From NCBI GenBank assembly GCA_963930655.1, contig OZ005606.1:20996001-21060000 (forward strand): a stretch of 64,000 nt of DNA. The letters are read 5' to 3'. Below are positions 49,916 to 62,658 of the stretch, piece by piece; position 1 is the first letter of the stretch; every line of letters starts with the position of its first letter. The notes under the pieces were generated by a model that did not search any database, was not told the DNA's origin, and saw only the letters and a list, made by a program, of their open reading frames with translations. The DNA is from Myrica gale (taxonomy: Eukaryota; Streptophyta; Magnoliopsida; Fagales; Myricaceae). A program made the position numbers and the translations under genes.

Positions 49916-50280
49916 TTTCAGAGTCAAAGATGAGAGACCAAGAGAAGGAGACGAAAGAGAGAATGATCGTGAGAGAGATATTGTGGAATTGTTTTATATT
50001 CACAGTTACCAAAAGAATGAGAGCCGAGTACAATATATAATCGAAGAGAGAAGAATCTTCATAACTGCCTAACAAATTAAGAATACGATAAAATGTTGGG
50101 AAATGATTGCCTCCAAAGGCAAACCCGTCCAAAGGCCGAAAGGCACGGTCGGGATTGCTTTTGGAGGCAATCCAATGGTCTGGGCTGCAGAAGCAGATGT
50201 GGCAGTCAACTCTGCCTGTTCTAATACTACATGAGATGCGTCTACAGGCTCATGCAAGGATACGTCTTCATGCTTTAACA
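49916..50280 (-). repeat. Copia 3' LTR (longer copy)
   Basis: It matches the right LTR at both ends (GATCGTGAGAGAGATATTGT... and CTACAGGCTCATGCAAGG). It has about 140 extra bases at roughly 50093-50230, including TGCCTCCAAAGGC and its near-inverse GCTTTTGGAGGCA. Confidence 0.88.
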
Positions 50281-50289
50281 CCCCCTCGC

Positions 50290-50989
50290 AAGCTGGAGAG
50301 TAGATGTCCACTACACCCAACTTGGAAAGATGAGACATAAGATCAGCGGAGGCTAAAGCTTTAGTGAAGATGTCAGCCAGATGTGATGAAGTGCCAACAT
50401 GTGAGGTATGAAGAAGCCCAACTTGAATCTGATCATGAAGAAGATAGCAATCGAACACTATATGCTTCATCCGTTCGTGAAATACTGGGTTGGCGGCGAT
50501 GTGTAAAGCAGCCTGGGTCACAATGAAGAACAGCCGGCTGAGGGTGAGAAATCTGCAGATCAAGCAGAAGAAAGCGAAGCCAAGTGTGCTCACAGCTAGT
50601 GCTGGCCATGTCTCTGTACTCGGCTTCGACAGAGGAGCGTGAGACGATTTTCTGCTTCTTGGACCACCAGGAGATGAGTGAATCACCGAGGTGCATGCAG
50701 TAGCCAGTAACCGATCTACGAGAATCTGGGCAAAAAGCCTAATTGGAATCACAGTAGGCCTGAAGAATGAGAGAGAAAGTGGAAGGAAGAAGAATACCAT
50801 GCCCTGGAGCGCGTTTGATGTACTGAAGGATCTTGTGGGCAGCCAAGAGATGAAGGTCAGTAGGGTGTTGCTTAAACTGACTCAAGTTTTGGACCGCATA
50901 GCTGAGATCAGGCCTGGTGATGGTCAGATAAAGGAGGCGCCCTATCAGCCGACGAAAAGGAGAGGCTTTGTTAGAGGCGCCCAAAAACT
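50290..50989 (-). pseudogene. Copia RT tail and RNase H remnant
   Basis: It reads FRRLIGRLLYLTITRPDLSY AVQNLSQF and LAAHKILQYIKRAPGHGI, then, after a frame change, SLISWWSKKQKIVSRSSVEA EYR, the copia RNase H core. HTSHVGTSSHLADIFTKAL follows as the usual C-terminus. Confidence 0.9.
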
Positions 50990-51780
50990 TTAAGGTGTTT
51001 TGTATGATGGAGTGTTACCAAAAAGAACCTCAAAGGGAGATTTATTTTTCAATAGAGGTGTGGGAATACGGTTAATGAGGTAGGTTGCGGTCATCACACA
51101 ATTTATCCAATACTTTAGGGGTAAGCCAAATTGAAATTTGAGGGCTCTAGCTACTTGAAGAAGATGTTGGTGTTTCAGTTTAACAATTCCATTTTGTTCC
51201 GGTGTTTCGATGCAAGATTTGTTATGAATTATACCCATTTTAGAATAAAATTTAGGAAGATGAAATTTTGGACCATTGTCACTACGAAATTTTTTTTTAT
51301 CTTGGTAGCAAATTGATTTTCAACTAAGGCCGAAAAGGAATATATGCAAGATTTGGTTTCCGATTTGTTTTTCAACATATATGTTCAAGTGCATCTAGAT
51401 AAGTCTTCTACAATGGTAAGAAAATACTTAGACCCATTATAGGCAGTAGTAGCACAAGGTCCCTCTAAATCCAAATGTACTAACTCAAAAAGAGAAGAGA
51501 AAATATGCAAACTGTCACAAAATCGCAACTTGTGTTGTTTTGCTAAAGGGTAAATTAAACAAGGCTGTCTGTGTGTGTAGAAATAGCAGGCAAACTAGGA
51601 TCATAAATGAGGTTGTATCTAGAAGAGGATAGGTGCCTCAATCGGTAGTGCTAGAGATCAAAATGTGGAGAAATTTCAGCAGCTATGATGTCATGGTGGA
51701 TAGTTTGGGCCGTGGATTGAGGCTGGTAAAGAGGTTCTCTAAATCATGAATCTACACCGCTTGATTCTCCAAATAGGAGA
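50990..51780 (-). pseudogene. Copia integrase remnant
   Basis: CIETPEQNGIVKLKHQHLL and YLINRIPTPLLKNKSPFEVL are the end of the integrase core. Frames further right (51300-51780) are broken. The segment ends abruptly against the RT tail. Confidence 0.85.
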
Positions 51781-51829
51781 GGCCATGTGTGACTTTACCC
51801 CTCCCAATCGTCACCCATGTTGCAAGGTC

Positions 51830-52258
51830 CTATATAAAACAAAATTTAGGTAAGAAAACAAAACAACAATGCAATTGTTCTGTTAATTTTTGAGAAGATA
51901 ATAAGTTGAAGCTGAATGATGGGACGCACAAAACATTGTGTAAAGTAATGATGGCTGTTAATTGAACAATACCAATATGTGAAACGGAAACCATTTCTCC
52001 ATTAGGTAATTTAACAGAGTATGAGCAGCGGGAAGTAATATGAGAAAAAAAGGTGTTGCAGACCATGTGGTCTGTAGCACCCATGTCTATAATCCAATTA
52101 AAATTGGTGCTGGTGTGAGACTTAGCTGAAATGCATAAAGAAATACCATACATAGTGGCAGAATATTTTGCCTCAGAGTGAGGGATTGTTTGGGTGTGGT
52201 TAGCCATGTGAGGAGTAGTGATATGATCCTTTTTGAACAAAGTCATGATTTCCTGCAC
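51830..52258 (-). pseudogene. Copia protease region
   Basis: WIIDMGATDHMVCNTFFSH followed by VKLPNGEMVSVSHIG and LHNVLCVPSFSFNLLS is the aspartic protease and following region. The usual DSG/DTG active site reads DMG here, so the protease would not work. Confidence 0.88.
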
Positions 52259-52269
52259 TTGCCCTTTAG

Positions 52270-53260
52270 TTAATGAGACTGGTTCTTCATTATCTTAGAA
52301 AAGAATTGTCCAGTAGCTTCGTGAGCTGTGTTGCCATTGAACTTGTTTCGGGTAGATAGTTTGTAACCAAGTGGGTACCCATGAAGTTTGTAGCACTGTT
52401 CAACAATATGCCCTGTCATATCACAATGAGAGCATAAAGGTGGATCGGCATTTTCAGCCTTAAAACATGTCTCAAAAGAGTGACCTGTTATTTTACAATG
52501 AGTGCAATATAGCTTTTGCCTTTTGAAACTACTAGGTGTTTTGTTTGGTTTCGAGGACCCCACATTCCGTCTAGTGAACAGAGCAATATTCTCACTGTTA
52601 TGAACATTGGAGAGAACGTGCCTCTGCCGTTGTTGTTGTTGAATGTAGGAGAAGACTTTAATCACGGGAGGTAGAGGTTCTAACATCATTACTTGGTCTC
52701 TCATATTAGAATACGAATCATGTAACTCCATTAGGAATTGTATGACACAATCCCATTGGTAATGATCGGAAACTGTCTTTAGATTACCACAGCTACAACT
52801 AGGCAATGGATCATATATTGAAAACTCATCCCAAAGAGTTTCTAGATTCCCATAATAAATACTTACATCATCATCGCCTTGTGAGGTTTGACAGAGCTTT
52901 CTTCAGCTCATAAATTTTTGGTCCATTTTGTTGAGTGAAGCAGTCCTGCAACTCGATCCAGATCTCATGTTTATCATCGATGAAGGCTACACTTGACTGG
53001 AGTGGGGCAACAATGGAATTTTGCAGCCAGGAAATGACCATGTCGTTGCATTGTTCCCAATTGCTAAACAAGGGGTCGGTTGGAGATGGTCTGGGCAAGG
53101 TTTCATTGACGAACCCAATTTTACTCTTGGCTAGAAGAGTACGCTGCATAACTCTCGACCAAGTGGCATAATTTTTGGTGGTATGGAAATTTATAACAAG
53201 AATGGTGCCTGGGTTATCAGAGTTTTCTAGTCAGTAGGGGTTGTCTGTTTCGGTCATGGT
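52270..53260 (-). pseudogene. Copia gag remnant
   Basis: The N-terminal part reads TWSRVMQRTLLAKSKIGFV and IWIELQDCFTQQNGPKIYEL. The C-terminal part has two zinc-knuckle-like motifs, CTHCKITGHSFETC and CSHCDMTGHIVEQC. The two halves are in separate frames. Confidence 0.9.
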
Positions 53261-53336
53261 GGGTTTTTTTTTAACAAGAGGGATAACAGAAATTTCTGGG
53301 TTTTCTTCTTCGCTAGTCATCCTTGCTCTGATACCA

Positions 53337-53559
53337 TGTCAGAGTCGAAGATGAAAGAGTTAATGATCGTGAGAGAGATATTGTGGAATTAATGTATATT
53401 CGCAGTTACCAAAAGAATGAGAGCCGAGTACAATATATAACCGAAGAGAGAAGAGTCTTCCTAACTGCTAACAAACTAAGAATACGCTAGAATGTTGAGC
53501 AATATACGCGTGAGCTGCGTCTACAGGCTCATGCAAGGATACGTCTTCGTGCTTTAACA
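53337..53559 (-). repeat. Copia 5' LTR (shorter copy)
   Basis: It starts TGTCAGAGTCGAAGATG next to the primer binding site and ends GCTTTAACA. It lacks the internal block present in the left LTR. Confidence 0.88.
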
Positions 53560-53564
53560 TATAT

Positions 53565-56003
53565 TATTAATTACCACCACATCACTAGCAAACGTTAGTC
53601 AACCACAAACACAAACAAGAGAATTTGAAGATCATCAACAGAGTTTCAGTCATATTCTGCAACGACCTAATCTCCATGGCATTAATCTTTCAACCCTCGT
53701 AGCTCAAATACCCAAAATTGTTGTCCCCCACCATAGATTAAGGCGTAGATACATAGAAATTAATTAGACCTTTGTTGATAATTCAATCTACTGTGGTCCT
53801 CATAACTTATTAGATTTTAAACTAAGACAATTTAGACAAATTAAGCAACCGTATGAACTTTACTATTTTGAATGTCGTTATTTGTTGGTACATTTATTAA
53901 ACAGAAAACTAAAGTACTCTCTTAGTTTTCTATATGGAAAAACGAAGATCATAAAGATGTATTTGGAATTGAATCTCGTCATGTTGGGATCAGTTTACGA
54001 GTATATTTATTATTAAATATTCGCCGTGAAGAAGAAAATAGAGCTTGAAAAGTGCCAGCACAAAACGGGGTGAAAAAGTCAAAAGAAAAAAAAAACGGAA
54101 GAAAATAGTTGTGACTATAAGGCTGTTGTTCCAACCCATGTGCATACAGCATACTATTATTAATTAGTTTCATTTTAAGAAGCAGAGGAGCTGTTAAGTG
54201 GACAAGATGACATTCAGACAATACCATCACCTAAAATAAACAAGGGATCAAAGATATCGCCCAAAACCCTATATATTCGTGTGTTTTCTTTCTCTAATTG
54301 ATCTAAGCCTATCCATTAAATTGGAAAACTAACCGCAATCCATATCCATATAGCAATGAGAGAGAGAGAGAGGGATCGATTGGTCTCTCCTATACCAATA
54401 AGTGTGCCACCTAACCCTTGTACCTATCCCCATCTCCATCTCGTATAGGATCGTGTCCTATATCCATCGTACCCAAGGCGCGATATAGGTTTTGTCACAC
54501 CGATCTTCCGGAACACGTGGCGTCCTTAATTAGGTTGTGTTCTGTAGGCACAGACACAGACACAGGCACAGGCCAAAATCCTATGTACTTTTGATAATTT
54601 ACATCGCCATAATCATTGTATTTACGACTTGCTGCCTATGGTGGGTGGAATATTTACGTGTGTGTACGTGTACGTGTATATATATATGTGTGTGTGTCAA
54701 GATCAGGGGAAGGTGTAACAAAATTTCTAACTAATAATTATGCCCTTCTGTTGTTTCTTATTAATTACAGTAGTTAAAGAAGCTATTTTTCTTATTGTGC
54801 TCGCTGAGCAGTTGAAGTTACCGGATCAGTGTTTCAGTTCAATCTTGAACCCAACGTACGTTTTTGCTCGATGTATTTATGTTTTCACTTGGGATACTCT
54901 GCAACCATATCGAATTTACTAGATCCTTGATTCTTACTAAGTCTGCGATATCATGGTGTGGAGCCGTGGATTAATTGTTCACAGGTCCCTAACCGGCAGC
55001 CAGCCAGACAATTTTTGACTCGTACAGTTAGAACCAGAACTCTTTAAACAAGATGCATGGGTGACATATTCCTAGGGTGTTAGCTGTATACAATGTCGGA
55101 GGACCACCCTTAACGCATGCATATCTAACTGCAACTTTTTGGGGGCAGAGGAAAATACAAATTGGTAGGAAGGAAAGGTACTATACAGACTAACTATTGA
55201 GTTGTCGTGTCTCGTAGACCATGGGCATGGACTGTTTGATGCGATTATATTTACACGTCCAGGAATCTTCCATGGAAGAAAGATGGTTAAAGCTGCCTTG
55301 AGAAATGAGAGACCAGCATTCTTCTTTGGCCAAGATATCCCCTTGTGGAGAGGTCAAGCACATCCAACTGTCAACTTCAGAGCTTTAAATTTGAACCTAT
55401 AAGTATAATTAATTAATGAATAAATAATCACCATCATCGATTGATGAAACCCATCAATCGGATTCTCCAAATGTGGGGTACTACTACAGCCAAAGTATAT
55501 AGGTTAAGGTAATACAACAATGAACACGCTGTTAGCTAGCTAGGCTCGCAGAAACATTAATATTGGCTTTTTGTTTCCGAGAGAGAATATAGGAAATAGC
55601 AAAGTCAACAACATTGAAACTTCTTACATTTTTGCTTCAGGTGCGAGGAGCCGAGGAACTCAACGTTGAAAGAATCTTTCGTACGTCTCGAGGCGTATAT
55701 AAGAAATTCTTAATTTTCGAAATGTGAAATCTACCGATATTTCAGCAACAAAAAGGTCACAACTTTTACTTTCAACGCTTGTTTGACTGATGTCGTTTCA
55801 CTTAAAAACCTACGAGAGCGCTGGAACAGGTACTCCTTTTGGTCAAGAATATTCTCTGATCATGAGACCAGCTATTTTTTGTTTTTTATTTTTATTTTTA
55901 ATCCTTCAACGATGAATGCGTATTGGAATCTCTCACATCTTCCTTTTGTTTCTCATAGTTTGAGTATCCTGCTACTCAAACTTCAAAATGTAATTGATAT
56001 ATA
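53565..56003. other. Gene-free intergenic region
   Basis: No gene is supported. Short ORFs lack conserved motifs or splice support. A GT/TA microsatellite lies near 54655-54700. Confidence 0.45.
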
Positions 56004-57699
56004 CAGTGGCGGTCCCGCGGAGCCCGAAATTAATATTGGGGGGGGGGGGACTTCGTATAATTATATTTTTTAAATTTAATTTAAAAGAAATATATAATAT
56101 AAAAACATGTATTAAGGTTATATGTTTAATTTAAGACATAATAATGTTATTATTAAGTTACTGACTCAGAGATATACTTTTTGTGGTAGTTATTAACAAA
56201 GTTCATGAATTATATATAAATAATAGTTTTCTTCTTAACATTCAATATTTTCTTCAAGTTACATTTATAGAGAACATAAGAAAACATGGATAAAAGCATG
56301 TGATTGTTTGAAGAGAACAAAAAATAAAAAATAAAATAAACCATACATTATGAGTTTTATTGTTAATTATATTGTCACAAGAAAGAAATTATCTCAAAAC
56401 CTTTGAATTAAAAAAAAAATCACAATTTTTCAAATTCAAACTAAATCTTCAAATTTAACAACCATGTAATTTCAAATATTTAAGGGACTTAAATACTAAT
56501 TTTTTGTAAAAACTATAGATACCAAAGAGGGGTTTTCAAATTTTTTTGGGGGGCCAAATATTAATTTTTGTCAATGTTAGTGTATTTTTGTATTGGCTAA
56601 ATTCCGTGTCAAAATATATCTTTATCAAGTTATATATTTTTGTCATATGTTGTTCAAGAGTTTGTTTCTGAGTTATGTCCAAGTTGGCCTGTTGCTCGAC
56701 TACCTCTCGAGCGTGATAAAAAGTATTTCTATAGAGACTTTACGTTTGACTGATGCTCGACCAATACTTGAGCGAGCCATGAAGAATTCAGACAGATGTT
56801 TGACTGATGCTCAACCCGCGCTTGAGCGCCCCATGAAGAGTTCAGACAGTTCCTTCATGCTCGACTCAGGCTCGAGTGCCCCTATGAAGATTTCAGACAG
56901 AGACATTGTGTTCAACTCTCGCTGAACACGCTTGGTTGCTTTCAGCGAATTTCAGAAACTTGATTTTTTGGATTTTCCTTGTGGAAAATGGAGAAACCCT
57001 ACTAGGTTTCATGAGAGGACATCTAAAAGGTTATTGAGGCTATTCTTGAGCATACTTGTGCCTCTTTTCTTGAGAGAAACACCAGAGGATTCATGCCTCC
57101 ATATAAGTTTTTCTCAGTTTTCAATCATCCTGCTGTGGAACCTTCATGTTATTGCAAGTGTGTTGAAGAACAATGTTTGTTCATGAATAATCCATAAGAA
57201 GAACCTCAGAGGTCTGAGGTGAATACCGCAGTGACGCTTAGATTATTACATCATGGTAGTAAGAGTCAAGCAACTAGGGTTGCCCGTGTCTGAATAACTG
57301 TTTGTAAGGTTTTCTTCTTAGTGGATTTTAGGTAACTGCTAACCCGAAGTGATTTTTCCTTTGAATGATATTTCAAAGGTTTTTCACTTCGTTACCAAAT
57401 CCTTGTCTTTTTGTGTGATTGAAGTTTGATTTAATTTTTTGCTATTTATTTGTTGATTGAGTTGATTATTATTCATATCTAGGCTGAACAATTTTAGAAT
57501 GTGTTTAAAAATTATTATTGAATTTGTAACTAGAGGAAAAACACATATTCACCCATTCTAAGTGTTAATATGGTATAAACCGGATTTTTCAGTCAAAACT
57601 TTGTAAAGAAAACTAAAGGGACAGTGGGGGTTTTCAACTTTTTTTTTTGGGGGGGGGGGGGGGGGACTTGGCCTCTGCTGGCCCCCTCCTCCGCCACTG
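56004..57699. mobile_element. hAT-like element (CAGTGGCGG ends) carrying a nested repeat
   Basis: The left end CAGTGGCGG at 56004 and right end CCGCCACTG at 57691-57699 are inverted. The flanks are GATATATA and AATATATA (7 of 8 match), giving a probable 8-bp duplication. G-runs occur near both ends (56038-56049 and 57649-57665). The centre (about 56580-57600) is a separate repeat shared in part with 61980-62300. No transposase frame is recognisable. Confidence 0.7.
56742..56900 (+). repeat. 54-bp in-frame tandem repeat
   Basis: The units are 56742-56795 (54), 56796-56849 (54) and 56850-56900 (51). They share TTTGACTGATGCTC, CTTGAGCG and a TTCAGACAG end. The period is 18 codons and the frame stays open through all three, giving LTDARPILERAMKNSDR-like units. 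Function unknown. Confidence 0.85.
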
Positions 57700-60600
57700 A
57701 ATATATATTAGCAATAAACACGAATACCTTCATTTAAAAGAATACTTTTATAGTGTAGAAAGTTCCAAATTCACGAATCGCTTTAGAATGCTGCATGAAT
57801 CTCAATGGGTACGGCAATGTCACAATTGAGGATATATTCGACACAGACTTGAAGGTATATAAAAGCCTGTTTTTAAAGGATCTACAAGCATTTCTGTTAG
57901 TAGTCCGAGTTTTTTTTTTTGGTTCACTCCTTTTCTGTTCTCTAGCAGTTTGCTTGTGTTTGGTAGCATATCGCATAGAAAATTAATGCAACTAACTGTA
58001 TATATAGCTTCACATTAACCTTGTACGTTGAAAACTACATGATATTAGATTATATTAGACTTATATAAATGCTATATATTTCGAAAACTTCAAGCAGTAA
58101 ATGCTAATTAACACGTCACCGGCCGGCCGGCAAGGTTGATAGTATTAATTGACGGCCTGCTGATTTAATTTTATTCCATCACTCATTTGTTGTGAAAAAA
58201 GTTAGGTTCTAATACCATGGCCTGAAGTCCCTTTTATTACTTATTCATGAGTGGTAAATTAATGGACCTGACAGTTTTTTTCAGAATATTCCAAATTAGA
58301 AACCATCCAAAGAATTAAAAACCTTTGACGGTGAAGCAAACATTTTGCTCATAATTATTGTTGAAACCCCAGCTTTTCTCGATCGGAGACTTCTCTGATC
58401 GAGAATTTCAATATTCTAATGAAGTTCCCTTCTGCCGAAGTCATGAGTGGTATATCGTGAGCTTGGTAATTAGATGTGATGGGGATGTTCGGACGTTTGA
58501 CTTCTTGATGAGCATCTCGTGTCTCCCATGCGTGAGAAGTTCGTGGAACGGAAGAAACACGCGGGGTAAGTGCGATGGACAGAAAGAGCTTAATTAGATT
58601 AATCTATTTCTGCCTAAAAATGTAATAATTAATGGCCTACTTCATCAATTTAAGCAAGTACTTGATTCGGATTATTATACTGTGGGGGGTCCCTATATAG
58701 CTAGTTGACCAGAGGTTAATTAAGCTATAGCTAGCTATACCCGCGATGGACCAGTACTACAGCTTTAATACTCAAGCTGGCATATAATATGGAGTACCAT
58801 TAACATTTCTGATGAACATATAGCCTAATTGCGCTAGATATTCTTTGCTTATAGTTTCCAAGCAGCAGAAAAAGGAAAGATTGGTCATATAAAATTTGGC
58901 ATAAATCTACATCTTGGTTAAGATAATACATGCAATATTAATTAATCTTAGGTATATTATTACTAATTATTAATATTCGTTTTGAACTAGATGGGTATAT
59001 ACACGATCGACGTCTTTACTGGCCTTTTTCCCACCCACCAGTGCGGTGAGAAATACAACTTTATTTATCATGTCCGAAAGTCCAGAATTTCATCTAAATG
59101 TCATTAGTTTAATTAACCGTTAAATGAAATGGGATTGGACCGATTCTGATCTAACCCAAGTACCAGACCTTCAACAATTAGTCCCTGGGTCATGACCTAA
59201 TTATTAATTAGTCTTTATCAATTTGATAAGTATTATATATTGTCAGTATATATATATATAAGCACATAATAACTAGGAGTTTCTCGAACCTCTAAAGAAA
59301 TATAGAATTTACCTCGATTGGAACGAGGTGTAGCTAGAGTAATGCGACCATATCCTTCTCCAAAAAAATAACGTACTAATTAAGTTATAAAAAGCACCGA
59401 TCATTGGATACGGTTAAGTACTAAAGATTAACGAGTGCTGCATGCATGCCTTCTTTCCCATAAGGGTTAAGGGAGTCAAAACAAAATTACTCTTAATAAG
59501 GCCATATAATAATTATTAAACAAGAGTACCCTTTTACTGTTCAAGACTTCTAAACAAATTATTTCACAAAAATTAAATGATATTGCAACATCGATCCTGG
59601 CAATCGATGGGACCCCTATGTACGCCTTTTTAGGCTGCTCAGACCTTAATTAGTGTTACTTATAAACTACAACTACCTGGTTATATATTGACAAACTTAC
59701 CAATAATTTGGCATTTTCGGAGCAGTTGAGTGGGAATAGAAACTCTTCTAATCCAAACTTGGTTGAGGGTGCAGGTACGTATTAGAAGAGAGAAAATAAG
59801 ACTGGACAGACTCGATGTACACCGCTCGCAAAGGAATGGTGGTTGCAGGCCACTGATGACATCCTTCTTTGGAATGAAGGTACGTACTCTTCTCCATTTT
59901 TACTGGCATGGAGCTATATCGATATATAAAACAAAGACAATAATTACCAAGACTCTTACTTAAGCCCAGAATTATAATTGGTAAATCTGGGATACCCCTT
60001 TATTACATGGATTAATTATCTACTAGCTACTGATTGAATTTAGAAAATTTGGACGTATATGGCACCAAAATTAAATGATCAATTTCTTTCTAGGTCTAGT
60101 AAGACTATAAGGTAGAACATTTGCGAATGAGATCTAGTCATGAGTGGTTGCAGGTAAGGATTGACAAATTGTTTTAGCTCTTGATATTTGGTAGCTGTGG
60201 TGCCCGCCACATAAGAAGCCCATGACATGAATTAAATGGAGGGCCCCTTTCGAAGTCGTCCTCGATCGAGATGGATATTTCTCTGCAGCATTGGATAAGT
60301 TCCTTCAGATGACTCGTGAGGTCTTTTGTTTCTAAGTCCCTGTTGGACAATGTGGACATGTGCTTTCTATTGGCTGTATTCCCTGAACCTTCTTCACCCC
60401 GGCCCCGCCGGTCCTTTTCTGATCTTCACCACGAATCACTACAATATAGATAAGCGTTTCAAATATATGAGGAATTCCCACAGTTGGTTTGCAATCATAG
60501 AAGAGATCAAGAGATACCGATCGTTGTGGATAAGCTTATCCTTTCTGAGTCAGCATGGTCCTAAAGCCTCCAAAATATATATATATAGTCTCACCTTTCT

Positions 60601-61299
60601 TCTCATACATTAATTGATAATTACTTTGCATGAAGATGCTAACAACTCCAGCAAATGATTCACCAACTGGCTTACACTAAAGAAATCCGTAATATATATG
60701 TATGAAAGCTACAGTTATATAGTACAAATTTTTGTTTTGATACGTAGAGAGAGAGGATAACTTCAGAAAGTGATGGACAGCGGGAGGGGGGATCACTTCA
60801 ATGTGGGGTTAATTAGCTGGAATTCATTCAAAAGACTCCATAATTACAGAAAACATCACTTTTTGCTTCCGAATTATTGATCAAATACAATTTTGGAGTC
60901 CAAACTTCTAATTTCATTACAGTAAACCTTCAAACTATCAAAATTCATCAATGTTCACCCTCTAGTTAGATTTTAAGGTTGAAATGTATGAAAAAATAGT
61001 TACGTGACACAATCTTGATAATTAGATCCTATATAGAGGTGCAAAGTGTCGAGACCACAAAAGTCAAAGATGAAACGTGTATTTATCCCTAGTTTTTTTT
61101 GAAGATGAGACAGGGGTCCTCTCCCCTATTGTAGTAGTTGGGGTAGGGGTTAAGTAGTACTCTACCCGATTGTTTGTTGTATGGATTTAGGTATCGAAGC
61201 AGTTTTGAGTTTTGCTTATTCACGATTAACACAAACGTCTCACTCATGAACGCAAGCCGGGATTTGGGGGGCTTAGGGCAAGAAACCTACAGATAGGGA
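57700..61299. other. Gene-free intergenic region
   Basis: No supported gene, RNA gene or complete element. It includes AT-rich sequence, a GGCCGGCCGG palindrome near 58121 and a short hairpin (TTCTCGATCGGAGA / TCTCTGATCGAGAA, about 58376-58405). Confidence 0.4.
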
Positions 61300-61307
61300 C
61301 CAATAGG

Positions 61308-62658
61308 TAGGGCTGCACAATGCCACCGGAAAATTCCGGTGGCACCGGTACCGGTACCGACACCGGGTTTCCAGTTTTTGGTCTAACCGGTGCCGGTGTA
61401 GGTTTGGTTTTTTGAAAAAACCGGCGGTTCCCGGTTTAACCGGCACCGGGTTTCCCGGTGGAGGTTAAACCGAGATTTTTTTTTTAGTTTTTTTAGTTTA
61501 GTTTCTACTCAATAGTTTAAACTTTAGTTTCACCTCAAGACTTAGTATTCTAGAAGCATGACAATGTTTACTCAATAGTTTAGTTTCACCTGAATATTTG
61601 AGATTTGTTGTTGGTTTTGTCTAATCAAATGCTTACATTCAAGTTACCGAGAAGCTTGCTAGGTGAATGAACTAGTTATTTAGAATTTTGGTAGAAAAAA
61701 TTACAAATTTATTGTATTTAGAAGGGTATATATGAAGGCATTGGAATCATAATTAAAAAGAGTTTAATGTCAAACTTTGGTAAGTACATCGCATAATATA
61801 AGTCAAGAGTCGAGATTCTACCAACAAAAAATTTTAAATCAATTTATTAGTTTAAGAGTTTTTATGAAATGTTAACAAATTGTCTAAATTTCTAAAATTG
61901 ACAAATCACTATTAAATTTATACCATGCTTGCAAAATCAGTCACTCAATTACATTTTAGTTCAAAAATTCAGATAGTCATCACGTTTGACCAGCGTTTGA
62001 CAAGCGCTCGAGCGCCCTTTGAAAACATTCAGACAGAGTCATCACGTTTGACTAGCGTTAGACAAGCGCTCGAGCGCTCAGTGCAAATTTTAGACAGAAA
62101 CATAAGCGCTCGACAAGCGTTTGACCCGCGCTCGAGCGCCTAAAAAAATTGCTGAATTTTTTGATTTTCCTTGTGAAACCAAGGGAAACCCTACTAGGTT
62201 TTTAATATGTTTTAAAATTGTTATTGATTTGTTAATTAGAGGGAAAACACATATTCTCCCATCTAAGTGTTGTTAGGGTTTAAACTAGATTTTTCAAAAG
62301 ATAATAGTTTCTACTTACAGTGACGTCTCTATTACTTTGGACTTTAAATTCTCATCTTATATTTTAAGATGATCTTTAATTTTATTGATTTTGGAATTTG
62401 GATTTTATTAGTTTAGATTTTATTGATATGTGATTAATGGACCAAAAGAAAAAAAGAAAAAATACATTGGGCCAAGTGCGTAAAATGCTAAAAAAAAATG
62501 GCTCAATATTAATGTAGGATAACCGGAAACACCGCTAAGGGCCGGTTTTTGCCCTTAACGGTGTAGGTGTAGGTGGCAATATTTTCAAAACCGGTCTACC
62601 CGGTGTAGGTGCCGGTTTTGGCCAAAACCGGCACCTACACCGGGGTTGTGCAGCCCTA
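61308..62658. mobile_element. hAT-like element, exact 8-bp target duplication CCAATAGG
   Basis: CCAATAGG flanks the unit at 61300-61307 and 62659-62666. The terminal inverted repeats TAGGGCTGCACAA (left) and TTGTGCAGCCCTA (right) are perfect over 13 bases. Both subterminal zones are dense in CCGGTACCGG / CCGGCACC modules (61320-61475 and 62520-62650). The interior has a decayed repeat (61981-62300) related to the one at 56742-57600. There is no transposase gene, so it would depend on an enzyme encoded elsewhere. Confidence 0.9.

Larger units (their letters stand above)
49916..53559 (-). mobile_element. Ty1/copia LTR retrotransposon with two LTRs and deleted pol
   Basis: It is flanked by the 5-bp duplication TATAT (49911-49915 and 53560-53564). 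LTRs are 49916-50280 and 53337-53559. Beside the right LTR is the primer site (minus TGGTATCAGAGC, about 53325-53336). Beside the left LTR is the polypurine tract (minus GCGAGGGGG, about 50281-50290). Coding order on the minus strand is gag, protease, integrase, RT tail, RNase H. At 3.64 kb it is shorter than the usual 5 kb because most of RT is missing. It is non-autonomous and inactive. Confidence 0.93.

Noticed and set aside
58376..58405. Small hairpin considered as a microRNA precursor
   Set aside because: Arms are too short and match no plant microRNA I know; I likewise recognised no known mature microRNA or tRNA elsewhere in the window.
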